Assembly: GCA_003254905.1 (NCBI GenBank)
Contig: QANU01086732.1
Span: forward strand, 23,869-87,868
Length of the DNA stretch: 64,000 nt
DNA from: Nissolia schottii
Taxonomy: Eukaryota; Streptophyta; Magnoliopsida; Fabales; Fabaceae
Reading direction: 5' to 3'
Below, piece after piece: positions 34,461-45,734 of this stretch. Every line of letters starts with the position of its first letter. Positions within the stretch are counted from its first letter, which is position 1. The translations under genes were made by a program, and so were the position numbers. The notes under the pieces were generated by a model that saw nothing but the letters and a program-made list of their open reading frames with translations, had not been told where the DNA came from and did not search any database.

Positions 34461-36185
34461 TTGATTTTGAAAAGCAATTTCTTTTCAATTCTTAGGCCAA
34501 ACAACGATTCACACAATTAACATACCAGCATAACACTATACTCGATCATACGGGCCCTAGTCATACCAATCGGTAGCCTACCCAACTAGATATATGGGCT
34601 TACTACGATAGATTTTGAACCTAACCCCAAACAAGCTCCACCTTAGAGCCTTGATCATAGGTCCCCAAACTAACCGCGAGTTGGAGAGTTCCATGATCGA
34701 GCATTGGGGGTTGATCCACAACAAACCGTGGAGGCTCTACAAGGCATTTGTAACCTTTTGCAAAGTCAACAACAATGATTGGAATCTTTGGAGTTCAATT
34801 ATAACCCATATGACAAATGTGGTCTCTCGCAATAATTTGAGAAATGTCTAAGATATAACACCCTCAACTCAACTAGGGAACGATCTTTGAGATAGAATTC
34901 CAGCAGGAAGTCCGTCTTGGGAGACCAAACATTTTCATCCCAAGACCATCCAACCTACCTTGTTTCATCACGATCATCCTATCATACTTCTCAATATGAT
35001 TACCCTATAATGGATGGTAGGAAGCATGGTGGAGATAGGGAATTCATAGGACTGACTTGTCCTTGAGATAACGCACAAAGTAATTGGAGCTTCAGAAGGC
35101 CACCTCATTAGAGAGACCATAAGCCCAACCTATAGAACTAGAGATGAAATAAGACATGCTACAATTGAGTCAAATGCCTCAAGTGGTCCACACTAGGAAG
35201 GTTGCCATGCCCTGGCCACTACAGTGCTTCACTAACTCGAAGGTTGCCACACCCTGACCGATGTAGCTCTTAATGACCACTATAGCAGTCCTATAATTCT
35301 GAAGTTGTATTCAATGTCTTCACAAAAGTTCTAGATCTTTCAATTATACGTTAAATAGACTCAAATTTTGCCTTGTTTGGACTTCAGGTGAAGAAGTTAT
35401 GCCCCCAATCTTTGTTGTAGCTCCAATATGAAATTTCAGCATCACTATTTTGACTTCCAGGCTAAAAACAACCAAGTAGACAATTGATTCAGCTTTCCAT
35501 CTCTTCATGAGAGTTGTAGAAATTCCTCTTAGCTTTCCAACAATATAATACTTAAAAGAATTGCATGTCTACAACTCATGTTATGACCCAAATTCATAAA
35601 CAGTGTAATAGGCAAAATTAAGCAACAATTCTCATAATTGGCCACAAAGAGGACAATGTGCAAAACAAGGTAATTTAAGTGTTAAGTTACACATTTTTAG
35701 GCTGCAATATTCAATTATGGAGGAATAAAGTGGGGCATAAAAAACCCTTATCAAAATACCCTACACTTGAACAATTTTATGTCCTCATGTAAGGAGCTAA
35801 GAACAGAAGCAAACTAAGGAAAAAAAAATAAAGAAAATCTTTTTGGTATGGTGACCTTATTTACATCCCCTACAAAGCCGAAAAACTCAGGGAGACACTT
35901 AATTTGACTCACTAACTACTAGACAATTGTGCAATACATATGACAACCCAAAAGTAGATTACATTCAAAATAGAGATGGTATCACTATGGAACAAAAATA
36001 AATTTTTATTGGCATAAAATAAATCAAGTCATGAAAATAAATTAGGTCTCATCGATCATAGTGTGTGTCACTTATCACTCAAAGTATATAGGTTCATCCG
36101 ATGCTCACTCAATATTTCACTAAAGTCGATTGCCTACATAAGCTTGACATTCTTCTTGGCATCACGGATCACCCACTAAACATGA
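34460..36185. mobile_element. Degraded Ty3/gypsy non-coding debris
   Basis: 35,740-36,170 aligns with the 3' spacer at 3,240-3,620 and shares the GGGAGACACTTAA block. 35,200-35,740 has CTTTCCAACAATATAATAC and ACCCTGACCGATGTAG-like tracts typical of Athila-style LTRs. There is no intact gene. Confidence 0.4.
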
Positions 36186-37681
36186 TGTTAAACGTTTTTT
36201 CTCGCACTCTTATTATTTTATATATCTGTCCTTATAGCTTTTAGATCCTTAAAGGATCCAATTGCAGTACAGTCAGGTATAGTCGTCTCCTCAGGGAGTT
36301 GGTAAAATTCCATTCTTGAATTTGTTAATTTAAACAATGGAGTATGTGAATTAGAATTGGTTTGTAAAATTGAGACATGAAACAATGCATAATTACAAAA
36401 TAAAACAACAAAGCAGAGGTAAGTTAAGAAGCTTGTTGGGTTTGTCTCATGCATAGTTTCTTGCATTCATGACTTGGTGCAGATGAATTACCCTTTCCTT
36501 AATTTTTCGCCATCAGTTTTTTATCTTAAACATCTTTTTCAAGCATGATAAGATGATTAGGTTTATTTTAGTAAGTTGTCAATTTCTTCCACAATCATAA
36601 CCAAATAAACTAACATTAATTCAGATGTTAAAGCGACTAAGAAACTCAACTCTATTTCTAGCAATTAAGTTTATTAGATGAAAAGATTTAAATCCAACCT
36701 TACTGAGACAGCTTTCACTCGAAACAATTAGTTCTAAAATCAAGCCTTAGTTAACCATATTAGACATTGAAATGTGTTTTACTTAATAATGTAGTTTTCA
36801 CTCACAGCGTTAAATCACAAATAACATTACTACAGCTAACATTAAGCACAAAACCAATCCATGAAAATTAAGGAAATAAATAGATTCATTTATACCCAAA
36901 GTAACATGAATACAATTAGACTATAGCATTGATTACATTCCCAACAACAAGAGATTATAAAATCATCTTACAAGTGAGGCTCACAGAGGCAAGGTGAGGA
37001 TCACTTACCATGACACGTTCTCACGCCGTCATGACAAGGACCGCCGTGCTTCTTGATCCTCCTTGGCTTCCAACTTAGCCTCCTCTTGGTTGTGGAACTA
37101 AACTATTAAAATGCTTAAACTTCAAAGAAACGAGTTCTGGAGAGAAAGTGAGGAATTCAGGGATTCAGAAGTGAAGTGATGATTCTGGTTGCTGCCTCAG
37201 GGTCCTATTTATAGGAAAATTTCTCGAGGACCGCTCAGCGGCATTGGTCCCCCGCTGAGCAGCGCAGCGCAGCCTTCTTCAAGGTGAAGTTTTGTCAGTT
37301 TTGGCAGGCGGCTATGCTCTGACATTATCCTGTCCCTGTTGAGCGGCGTGTAGAGCGCTGAGCGGTGTCAGTGCGGCTTCAGAACTTGCTTCGTCCTCAA
37401 GTTACTTCACTTTGAAGTAAGGTCTGCTGAGCGGCCTTGGTCCTCCGCTGAGCGGTGGGGCGCCTGTTTCCCTTTTTGTTTTGTTTTTCCTTCTTGTTCC
37501 TTACTCCTTCTCTTTTGGCTTTTTGATCTGCAATATTTTCATCATTTTAGCCTTTTTGTTCCTTTGTTTTCCTTTTATGCCTTTGTTTGCAAAATAGGGA
37601 GAAATTGTTTTGATAATATATGTTTTAAGGAAAAACTATTATTATTTAACTTGGAAAAGTATCAAAATATAGTACTTAACA
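36186..37681 (-). mobile_element. Solo LTR, family C, with target duplication CATGA
   Basis: Ends are TGTTAAACG and AGTACTTAACA, flanked by CATGA at 36,181-36,185 and 37,682-37,686. On the minus strand the CCGCTNAGCGG-type array (37,455-37,232) is followed within about 20 bases by CCTATAAATAGG (near 37,205), a clear TATA box. This sets the orientation. It is the sister of 8,741-9,998. Confidence 0.8.
37232..37455. repeat. CCGCTNAGCGG array, second copy
   Basis: Perfect copies lie at 37,232 and 37,445. Near-matches (one base off) include CCGCTGAGCAG, GCGCTGAGCGG and TGCTGAGCGG between them. Confidence 0.85.
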
Positions 37682-37749
37682 CATGACATGTATCAAGAGG
37701 TTTTTTCAAGGTTGTAATGGCCAAGGTCAAGGTGGGATATGTATACTGC

Positions 37750-38450
37750 TAGTGAGCTAAATGTGAAGACTATTTTATCAGAAGGGCGTTGCAACACTCC
37801 CACAGTGTTGCAGCGACATGGAGCTTGCGACGCGCTATAGTGCGCCTAGCGCGCTGCAGCGGTATGGAAAGTGCTGAAACCCTAGCACCATAGTTTTTGC
37901 TTGGAGAGGAGGCTCTTCCTCCTCCTTCTCCTCCTATAAATAGAACCCCATAGGAAGCACTACAGCTCGCTAATTCCTTTAGAGCTTCTAAGGTTCCTCC
38001 CACGCACGGAAACTTTCCTGCTCAATTGTTCTTATGGAGATGCAACATCTTCGCCTAGGGTAGGTAGTTAGTCTTTTTAGGGGTGGCTTAGGGTAGTGGG
38101 CCCCAACGCCACTACTTTGTTAGTGGTAACGCTATGGCGGTCCACGACCATCGTGTTGATGTTGGTTTACTATAGCAATACCAGATCGCTATAGCGACAC
38201 CATTCGATAATATTTTTGTCAGTTTCTCATGGTGTAGTTTTTGTTGACCATTCTAGGTGCCAGCGCTATGCTGCTCGGAGCTTCCAATGCCAATGCTCCC
38301 CAGTCTCAGGCCTTTCCTAGTAAGTGAAGGTCCTAGTAGGTCGACGGTGTGCAGCATTAGCAGCCCGTCAATCGAGTCAATTGTGCTAGCATGATTTTTA
38401 TTAGTATTATTTAATTATTAATTATTCATAAGCTTTGTAAATCACATGTT
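37750..38450 (+). mobile_element. LTR fragment, family B
   Basis: TTGCAACACTCCC at 37,788 is shared with the minus-strand copy at about 2,920. Palindromic words at 37,790-37,870 (including GCGCTATAGTGCGC) precede CCTATAAATAGAACCCC near 37,932. TCGCTATAGCGA lies near 38,190. Fossil, truncated. Confidence 0.5.
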
Positions 38451-38636
38451 AGGACTAAGAAGAGACCTATGTATGTGTTATGTGAAATAAATGTATGTAT
38501 ATGCTATGTGAAATAAATGACATATGTGATGTGAGGTGCGTCAGAAAAAAATCAAAAAGTCTAACAGTTTTTATTTTTCTATGTAGAATTGGGACAAAAA
38601 CAAACAATTATTTTTAGAACACAGATAAAGTGGGTC

Positions 38637-38836
38637 TTGTAACACCCCTGCTATTTGCTTATGCTATGGTCATAAGCAATGCTTACAAGGTTATTAACTG
38701 CGTTGGTTGGGTTACTTCTACCCCCTACTTTTAGCTTTGCAAATATTTCTTACTCAAAAATATATATGGACCATTTTGGAAATCTTTTCCTTTCCTTTAC
38801 TAATTTATAAGCTAGGAGTCATGCATGATCAAGAAA

Positions 38837-38874
<38 letters not shown>

Positions 38875-40341
38875 AAGCGATAGAGTCATTAAGACTTAGG
38901 CTTTCAACAGCGTAACAAAGAAGTAACCACCTCACTCTTAGGAAATACAATACAAATCCCCACATACGGGTCCATAAACAGCGGCACATATGTTTATACT
39001 TACATAGTACAAATACTGCACTTAAAGCTAATGACATAGTTAATTCATTTAGCTATTAAAAATACAAAATAACTAAACGCTATGACGCGTAGATATAGAC
39101 TACAGTTTCTTCTGTTTCCTTGGAATCGCCTGACACCAGAGTCTTTCCTCGTCCAATGATGTCTACTCCTCTTCAACGTCCTCATCGTGCCTCCCTGGAA
39201 TCATAAGTGAGTAGGAGATGAGAACGTCGCGTTCTCAGTGGGAATCTTAGGGCATAACTAATCTTTGTTTACTCAAATATGATCCAAGCAGCTCAGGAGA
39301 TCTCTAGGTGATATAATATGCTAAAGTCCCTACTTGTTATTACTTTAATCCATGCTAGTCCTGAGTAGCTTTATCTAGTTATTAGGTGATTAAGGAATCT
39401 ACTCTTTGCATTACTTATGTATAAATTTGTCTGCTTCTTATTCCTGACTATCAATGTATTAGCATACTCTTTCGCGTGAGGTGTCTCGCTACTGGAATCT
39501 AGCATAACGTTCAACCTATATCCTATGCAGGGGAAACTCTCGAGTGCTCGTGTACCATTTATCAGACTGTCCCTTCTTGCTCGTTTTGCTTGTCTCTTTT
39601 CCATATACATCCTAGGAATAGCGTCCACACGTGATGTATTGTATATCCTCACTGCCTTGTACACCCTAGGACTCTCGTCCACACGCGGTGTATTATATAT
39701 CCTTACTGCCTTGTACACCCTAGGACTCTCGTCTACACGCGGTGTATTGTACCTTTCAATGACTGTCGTCCACACGCGATGTGTTGTACACCCTAGGACC
39801 GTCCACACGCGATGTATTGTGCACCTTAAGGTTGTCCTCACACAATGTATTGTACACCCTAGGAATGATGCCCACACACGATGTAGTCTATATCTTAGGA
39901 CCTTCGTTCATACTTGAGGTCGCACACACCCTAGGACCGTCCATACGCGATGTACTGTACACCCTAGGACTTTCGTCCACACGCGATGTAGGGTACACCC
40001 ACGGATTGATGTCCACCGGCGATGTATAACCCTTCCTGCTGTCTGTTCCTCGAGGTAACATGACTCCATCTTTCCTTTGGGGGCTCATACTTTCTCTACT
40101 CTTGCTTCTCCCTGCTAACTCTACTTTGCCTTGATGACCCTTCACCGGGGACGCATGTAGAAATCTTTCTGTGTATAGTTCACATTTTCAATTAATGGGT
40201 TTTAATGAAAAGTTCACAATTTCCCTATTTTTCTGAATAATATTTTATAAAACTAAATATAGAGTAAAGAAAAAGCTAAAACATGATAACTAGTGTATTA
40301 ATTGCGACTTAAGTATAATTAGCTAGTTAGGGTGTTACATT
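38637..40341 (-). mobile_element. LTR, family E, about 1.7 kb
   Basis: Its ends are TGTAACACCC and GGGTGTTACA. The minus-strand blocks near 39,200 (CTTATGATTCCAGGGAGGC) match the conserved part of other family E copies. An (AT)n tract lies at 38,839-38,872. A tandem repeat fills 39,600-40,030. It adjoins gag-like minus-strand sequence at 40,345. Fossil. Confidence 0.55.
39600..40030. repeat. Tandem repeat with ACACGCGGTGT and CCTAGG words
   Basis: About nine units of 35-60 bases built on GTCCACACGCGATGTATTGT and TACACCCTAGGAC. The inverted repeat ACAC-GCG-GTGT is exact in some units and decayed in others. Confidence 0.85.
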
Positions 40342-40344
40342 TTG

Positions 40345-41030
40345 GTATAAGAGAAAGGGTGGTTCTCCAATCCCTTTGCTCTTTGCGAAGGTGCACAAGA
40401 CTTGTCAGCCCCTTTCTAGACCAAGTTGGTGAAGGATCTATAAGTTGGCTCGTAGATCATTTCTTCCTCAGTATAGCTTTGGTGGCTCCTTCTTGGTCTC
40501 TGAGGCTCATCCTCACCATGGAGCTCTGGATCTGGTGGTGGTCTACCATCCTCGAGGTGATGATCTTTGAAGTGGTGGTTCCTTTATTTTGCTCGCTTCA
40601 ATACTTCATTTTGGTGTCATTCTACTTCCTCCCGTCTCTAATTGGCATTGATGCATATTTTGGTTCGCCTTCTCCACTGCTCATCTGCTTGTTGCAGCTG
40701 TTGGAGAGTTGCCTCCAACTGTTATATTTTTGTTACTTGTTCATGCACCATGTTCGCCAAATCTGAAGTAGGTGGTTGTTGCACCTCCTCTTCTTCTTCC
40801 ACACCTCTGATAAGGAGTGCCCCTGCGTTAGTAGGTGGGTTTGGTGGTTGGTTTTCCGAAGGTACTAGGCTGTGTTGCTCTAGTGTGGAGCTGTCGGTTG
40901 TGTCCCCTTCATGGACATTCGTTCCAAAAGCATCTCGGATGGTCTTCTTAGTAGTTTTGGGTGGCATGATTTTGGGTGATTTGTGGTGGAGATCGTCATC
41001 CTTGGCGATGTGGGATGTTGTACAGTCCCC
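40345..41030 (-). mobile_element. Ty3/gypsy gag remnant
   Basis: Minus-strand reading from 40,967 begins MPPKTTKKTIRDAFG, followed by an acidic stretch (GVEEEEEVQQPP) and a coiled region, in the style of chromovirus gag N-termini. It adjoins the family E LTR. Broken fossil. Confidence 0.5.
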
Positions 41031-41059
41031 AAGATGGAATCAGCATATCAATTCAATCT

Positions 41060-42070
41060 GAACTGTTCAATTTGTAATCCATGTAACATAAGACATCACT
41101 CAAAAATGGATTTTTTTAATTAGATTTACTGTCATGTGTTGTTAAGAGTGATTTCTCATGATTAATTAATGAGGTGGTCCTCATACATGACATAAACAAT
41201 AAAGAAATTAATAGTGAAATATTACACTTAATAACTCATGATAAGAAATTTAATTGAAAATATTCTTTCTCGACATTGTCAACATGCGTAGCAACAAAAT
41301 AAAATAAAATAAAAGTAATTATATATTACCGAGTTGAGAGGGTCCCAAAGTTGGACTCAAGCTGATACCTTTCAGCTATAACTAACGAACAGCAGCAAAT
41401 AGAAACAGTTTTGCAAATAAATGCCTATCCCAGCAAATTGAAGTGAAATTTTCTCAAGATTGATTCTTTCAAAGATAAGTGCCATTGGCAGTAACATCAA
41501 AAGCTGTTAGAATCTTCACAGGACGAAATTAACAACCGACACATCTAACGAAACAATGTGGTGTTGACAAGCAACTTTCCCTTGATTCCTTTATTAGCAA
41601 GTATTAATGGTAGGAGGCTGAAGTTTACCTCGCAACCAAGTCCATCTATCCCAGTTTGTGATAATTAATTAATTCATTTCATTCATCCAGATTTTCCTTA
41701 TTTTCTTTCGCTAAGTGTAAAATTAGATAGATAGATAGATATTTTTACTTTAGAATAATTTGACCAAATTGGCCCCGGATCTGTTGCTGTTAATATTTAA
41801 TATTAGATTAACTACAATGTACCGTTGTCACAAGAAGAAGAAAACACAATGACATGCACCATTCACACTAATTGACCGAAGTAAATTCTATTGGGAAATG
41901 AAGTTGGATAGCAGGAAGTTCCAAAATTTACATATTATCTGGCTTGACATTTACTCTACACTCTTAAGCATATTACCAGCAGAAAGCTAATGGTATTGGA
42001 TCTTTGTTGCTGAAGTCTGTAATGTCTCATTTTCAATCACCTAATGACACAATCTAACCAATTCCATTTC
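41060..42070. other. Upstream region of the plus-strand laccase
   Basis: No gene is seen. A short (GATA)n tract lies near 41,727-41,742. The rest is AT-rich. Confidence 0.5.
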
Positions 42071-42075
42071 TACCA

Positions 42076-42081
42076 TATAAA
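42076..42081 (+). promoter_or_regulatory. TATA box of laccase 1
   Basis: TATAAA in CCATATAAAGC, 101 bases before the ATG at 42,182. The spacing fits a leader of about 75 bases. Confidence 0.65.
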
Positions 42082-42181
42082 GCTGCCTCATTTTGCTGTA
42101 TTCTTCATTGCAAGAAAAAGGAACTGCAAGCTTCATTGTCTAATTGAAGAGATTTATTAGAAGAAGCTTAAGAAGAGAAAA

Positions 42182-44850
42182 ATGGGGTCTGCTGATCTCA
42201 TCAGCATGCACGGCTTCTCGAGGGCCACGCTCCTTGTGTTATGTGCTCTGTTGATATTGCCAGGGCTAACGCATGCAAGGCATGCCAGAGTAACAAGGCA
42301 CTACAAGTTTGACGTAAGTGTATTATTGCATTTCATTGTCAATTTGTCACGTTTCTTCAAGGCAGAGAGACGCACTGAAATTAGGAGATAGCGCTAACTT
42401 AGCCTTACTGATTAATTATTAATCTTTCCCAATTTTACTCTCTGCAGATCAAATTGGCAAATGTGACAAGGCTGTGCCATACAAAGAGCATTGTCACTGT
42501 CAACGGGCAATATCCGGGTCCTAGAATCATAGCAAGAGAAGGCGATAGGTTAGTGATTAAAGTGGTCAACCACGTGCAGGACAATGTTTCAATCCATTGG
42601 TACGTTACAATAAGACCCATAACTCAATTTTGTTGTAATCGTTGCTGAATGGTAGCTTCTGCTCAAACGTTCTGATTAAAATCTTTGCAGGCATGGAGTT
42701 CGCCAGCTGAAAAGTGGTTGGGCAGATGGACCTGCTTACATCACACAGTGCCCAATTCAAACAGGGCAGAGCTATGTGTACAACTTCACAGTCGTTGGCC
42801 AAAGAGGAACACTGTGGTGGCATGCGCACATCTCATGGCTTCGAGCTACCCTTCACGGTGCCATTGTCATTCTTCCCAAAAGGCATGACCCTTACCCATT
42901 CACCCGACCCTTCAAAGAAGTCCCCATCATATTGGGTAAGTTTAGGTGCCTTCAAAACTCTGTGACAGACAATTTACTGTGTGATCCAAGGGACCATAGG
43001 ACTAACAGACTAACACTTTAGTCCTTCGAATATTAAAAGTGTTAAAAACCGATGCTTTCTGATACTAACGTGTACATGTTAAAAACAAAAATGATACTTG
43101 TACACCCAATTTTATACACTCATACATACACCATTAATAATGCACAAATTTTATTCTCATGAGTGCATAAATATTATAAACTTATAGATGATATTCTCAA
43201 TTATACTTAATTAAGTGCACAAACATTACATTACATGCATTAAAACATAAACCTCATGTATATAAGTATAGGGTGTATGTATGGTGTATATTTTTTGGTG
43301 TACGTGTAGCAGGACTCATATTAAAAATCTTTCATGGACTAAAGTACAGATTATTTCTAAACTGGGGGTGCTAACTTGATTATTGGATAAAATGGCAGGG
43401 GATTGGTGGAATGCAGACACAGAAGCTATCATAAAGCAAGCAATGCAAACAGGATTGGCACCCAATCTCTCAGACGCTCACACCATCAACGGCCTTCCGG
43501 GTCCTCTCCACAACTGCTCAGCCAAAGGTAAGAAAAAGAGAGAGGCACAGCACAGCACAAACAAGAGAGAGAGAGAGAGAGAGAGCAAAAAAAAAAATGA
43601 GCAAGGAATTAATCTGAGCTGTCCAACTTTGTGCAGACACCTTCAAGCTCAAGGTGAAGCCCGGGAAAACCTACCTGCTCCGCCTGATCAACGCCGCGCT
43701 GAACGATGAGATGTTCTTCAGCGTAGCCAACCACACCCTCACCGTCGTGGAAGCCGACGCGGCCTACGTAAAGCCCATAAGGACGAACATCGTCCTCATC
43801 ACGCCGGGGCAGACCACCAACGTCCTCCTCAGGACCAAGCCCAAGCCTCCAAACGCCGCGTTCGCCATAGCAGCCAGGCCCTACGCCACAGGCCCCGCCG
43901 CTTTCGACAACGCCACCGCCACCGGGCTCCTCGAGTACAAGCAAGCTACCTCGCCGCCGTCAACGAAGAAGCTTCCTCTCCTTAGGCCGGCGCTTCCCAG
44001 GTTCAACGACACGGCCTTCGCCGACCGCTTCAACAGGCGGATCCGCAGCTTGAACAGCGCGCGGTTCCCGGCAAGGGTTCCGCAAACAGTTGGCAGGCGC
44101 TTCTTCTTCACGGTGGGGCTGGGGATCAGCACATGCTCGAGAAGCGAAGCGTGCCAGGGGCCCAATAACACGAGGGTGGCGGCTGCGGTCAACAACGTAT
44201 CGTTCGTGATGCCAAACACTGCCTTACTCCAAGCGCACTTCTTCGGCAAGTCCAGAGGAGTGTACACGGCTGACTTTCCCGCCAACCCGCCCTTCAGGTT
44301 CAACTACACGGGCGCCCCGCCGAGCAACATCGCGGTCAGCACGGGGACCAAGGCGGCGGTGCTGCCGTTCAACGCCAGCGTGGAGCTGGTGCTGCAGGAC
44401 ACGAGCATCATTGGGGCGGAGAGCCACCCGCTCCACCTCCACGGGTTCAACTTCTTCATAGTGGGTCAGGGCGCTGGCAACTTTGACCCCAGAAGGGACC
44501 CTGCCAAGTTCAACCTGGTCGACCCCGCCGAGAGGAACACCGCCGGCGTGCCGTCTGGAGGCTGGGTTGCGCTGCGCTTCGTTGCGGATAACCCCGGTGG
44601 GTACTATGCGTATCACATTAATAACTTGATCATTAAATTAAATAATAGCATTTTTGAGATATATAGTCCCTGCCAGTGTTTGTGACATTAATTTGTTTGC
44701 TGATTGTGTGGATGGGCAGGTGTTTGGTTCATGCATTGCCACCTTGAAGTGCATACCAGTTGGGGACTGAAAATGGCGTGGATAGTCCAAGATGGAAAAC
44801 GGCGAAACCAGAAGCTGCCACCTCCACCCTCTGATCTTCCCAAATGTTAA
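42182..44850 (+). CDS. Laccase 1, LAC17-like multicopper oxidase
   Basis: Six exons, 42,182-42,313; 42,448-42,599; 42,691-42,935; 43,399-43,527; 43,637-44,596; 44,720-44,850, encode 582 residues. All introns are GT-AG and in frame. Residues about 13-32 form a secretion signal. Copper motifs in order are HWHG (94-97), WWHAH (137-141), HPLHLHG (483-489), and [14 protein letters not shown] (545-558). Type 1 copper ligands would be His 483, Cys 546 and His 551, with Leu 556 in the axial place. The C-terminus [10 protein letters not shown] is typical of plant laccases. The enzyme should oxidise monolignols and other phenols in the cell wall using oxygen. Whole-protein resemblance is to the LAC17 group; the exact orthology is inferred. 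A MITE lies in intron 3 and another 115 bases after the stop. Exon 5 is markedly more GC-rich than exons 1-4. A paralogue faces it at 52,586-56,600. Confidence 0.93.
43092..43310 (+). mobile_element. Intronic MITE, copy 2 (laccase 1 intron 3)
   Basis: Same family as 17,101-17,313: TTGTACACCCAATTTTATAC at the start and GGTGTACGTGTAG at the end. It lies in the intron 42,936-43,398 and reads in the same direction as the gene. Confidence 0.75.
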
Positions 44851-44964
44851 TTGAAGATGCATTGGCCATGCATTGTTGATTTTGTTTGTCCTGTTTTTTG
44901 GTTGAATTTGGGAGTATTTCCTTTCCTTTTGTTTTGTCCACAATTTTTGTTTCACTGAGTAGTG

Positions 44965-45132
44965 TTATTTGTACATTAATTTTAGTGTGTAGATGTTAAG
45001 TCTCTTTTTTCACGTATATTATTAGATTCACATTCACATCATGTGATATGAATATGAGTCTTATAATATATATATATATATATATAAAAGAAAAGAGACT
45101 TAATGTTTACACTAAAGTTGGTGTACAAATAA
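44965..45132. mobile_element. 168-base MITE in laccase 1 3' flank
   Basis: Inverted ends of about 45 bases start TTATTTGTAC and end GTACAAATAA. They pair well (TTAAGTCTCTTTT with AAAAGAGACTTAA) around a centre that includes an (AT)n tract. It starts 115 bases after the laccase stop codon, so it probably falls in the 3' UTR or polyadenylation region. Confidence 0.75.
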
Positions 45133-45734
45133 AATTTTTTGTAGTTTCATTTTGATTCATTACATGTTATTGGCGCCAAAAGAAAATGGTACCATGGAAA
45201 GAAAAATAGTATAAGGCACTTAGATTGTCGTGCTTGTCCCTTTTCTTTTGAGGTTACTCTCGTTAGAACAATGATAAGAGGGGGAGTTTTGTGTAGGCTA
45301 GAGGATTCAGTTATGTATTTTGAACGTAGAAGAGAGTATTTTTTCTTTTTTTCCATTCTGAAAATGCCAGCCTCCTTTTGAGAAGATTTGTGTATATTTT
45401 GTTAGAATTTTATATTCTAAATGTGATCCTATTCGTCGAAAAATTATTTTTATACGGATTCATATGCAATAATTGCCTTTAATATGTGCTTGAAATTTTT
45501 TTTACAATTGTACAGACGGAGGTAAAAAAATTGTCATATCGTGTGACAATTTAAGGAATGATTTAATAAAATAAAAAGACGGCAGGGATAGGTGCCTAAA
45601 ATCGTTAAACATTGCGCCAATTTCAGCACTTGTCATAAAATGATGTCGACGAGACAAGTGCTTGAAATCACTGGAAACAGTGGCGATGGCACCTGTCAGA
45701 ATAAAAATCGAAAAAAATGGTGTTGAAGCCATGG

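Noticed and set aside
39371-40145. Long overlapping open frames on both strands
   Set aside because: They are read-throughs of the tandem repeat at 39,600-40,030, giving repetitive peptides with no family resemblance.
43609-44616. Reverse-strand open frames of 111-140 codons across laccase 1
   Set aside because: They are shadows of the GC-rich laccase exon 5, which has clear copper motifs on the plus strand.
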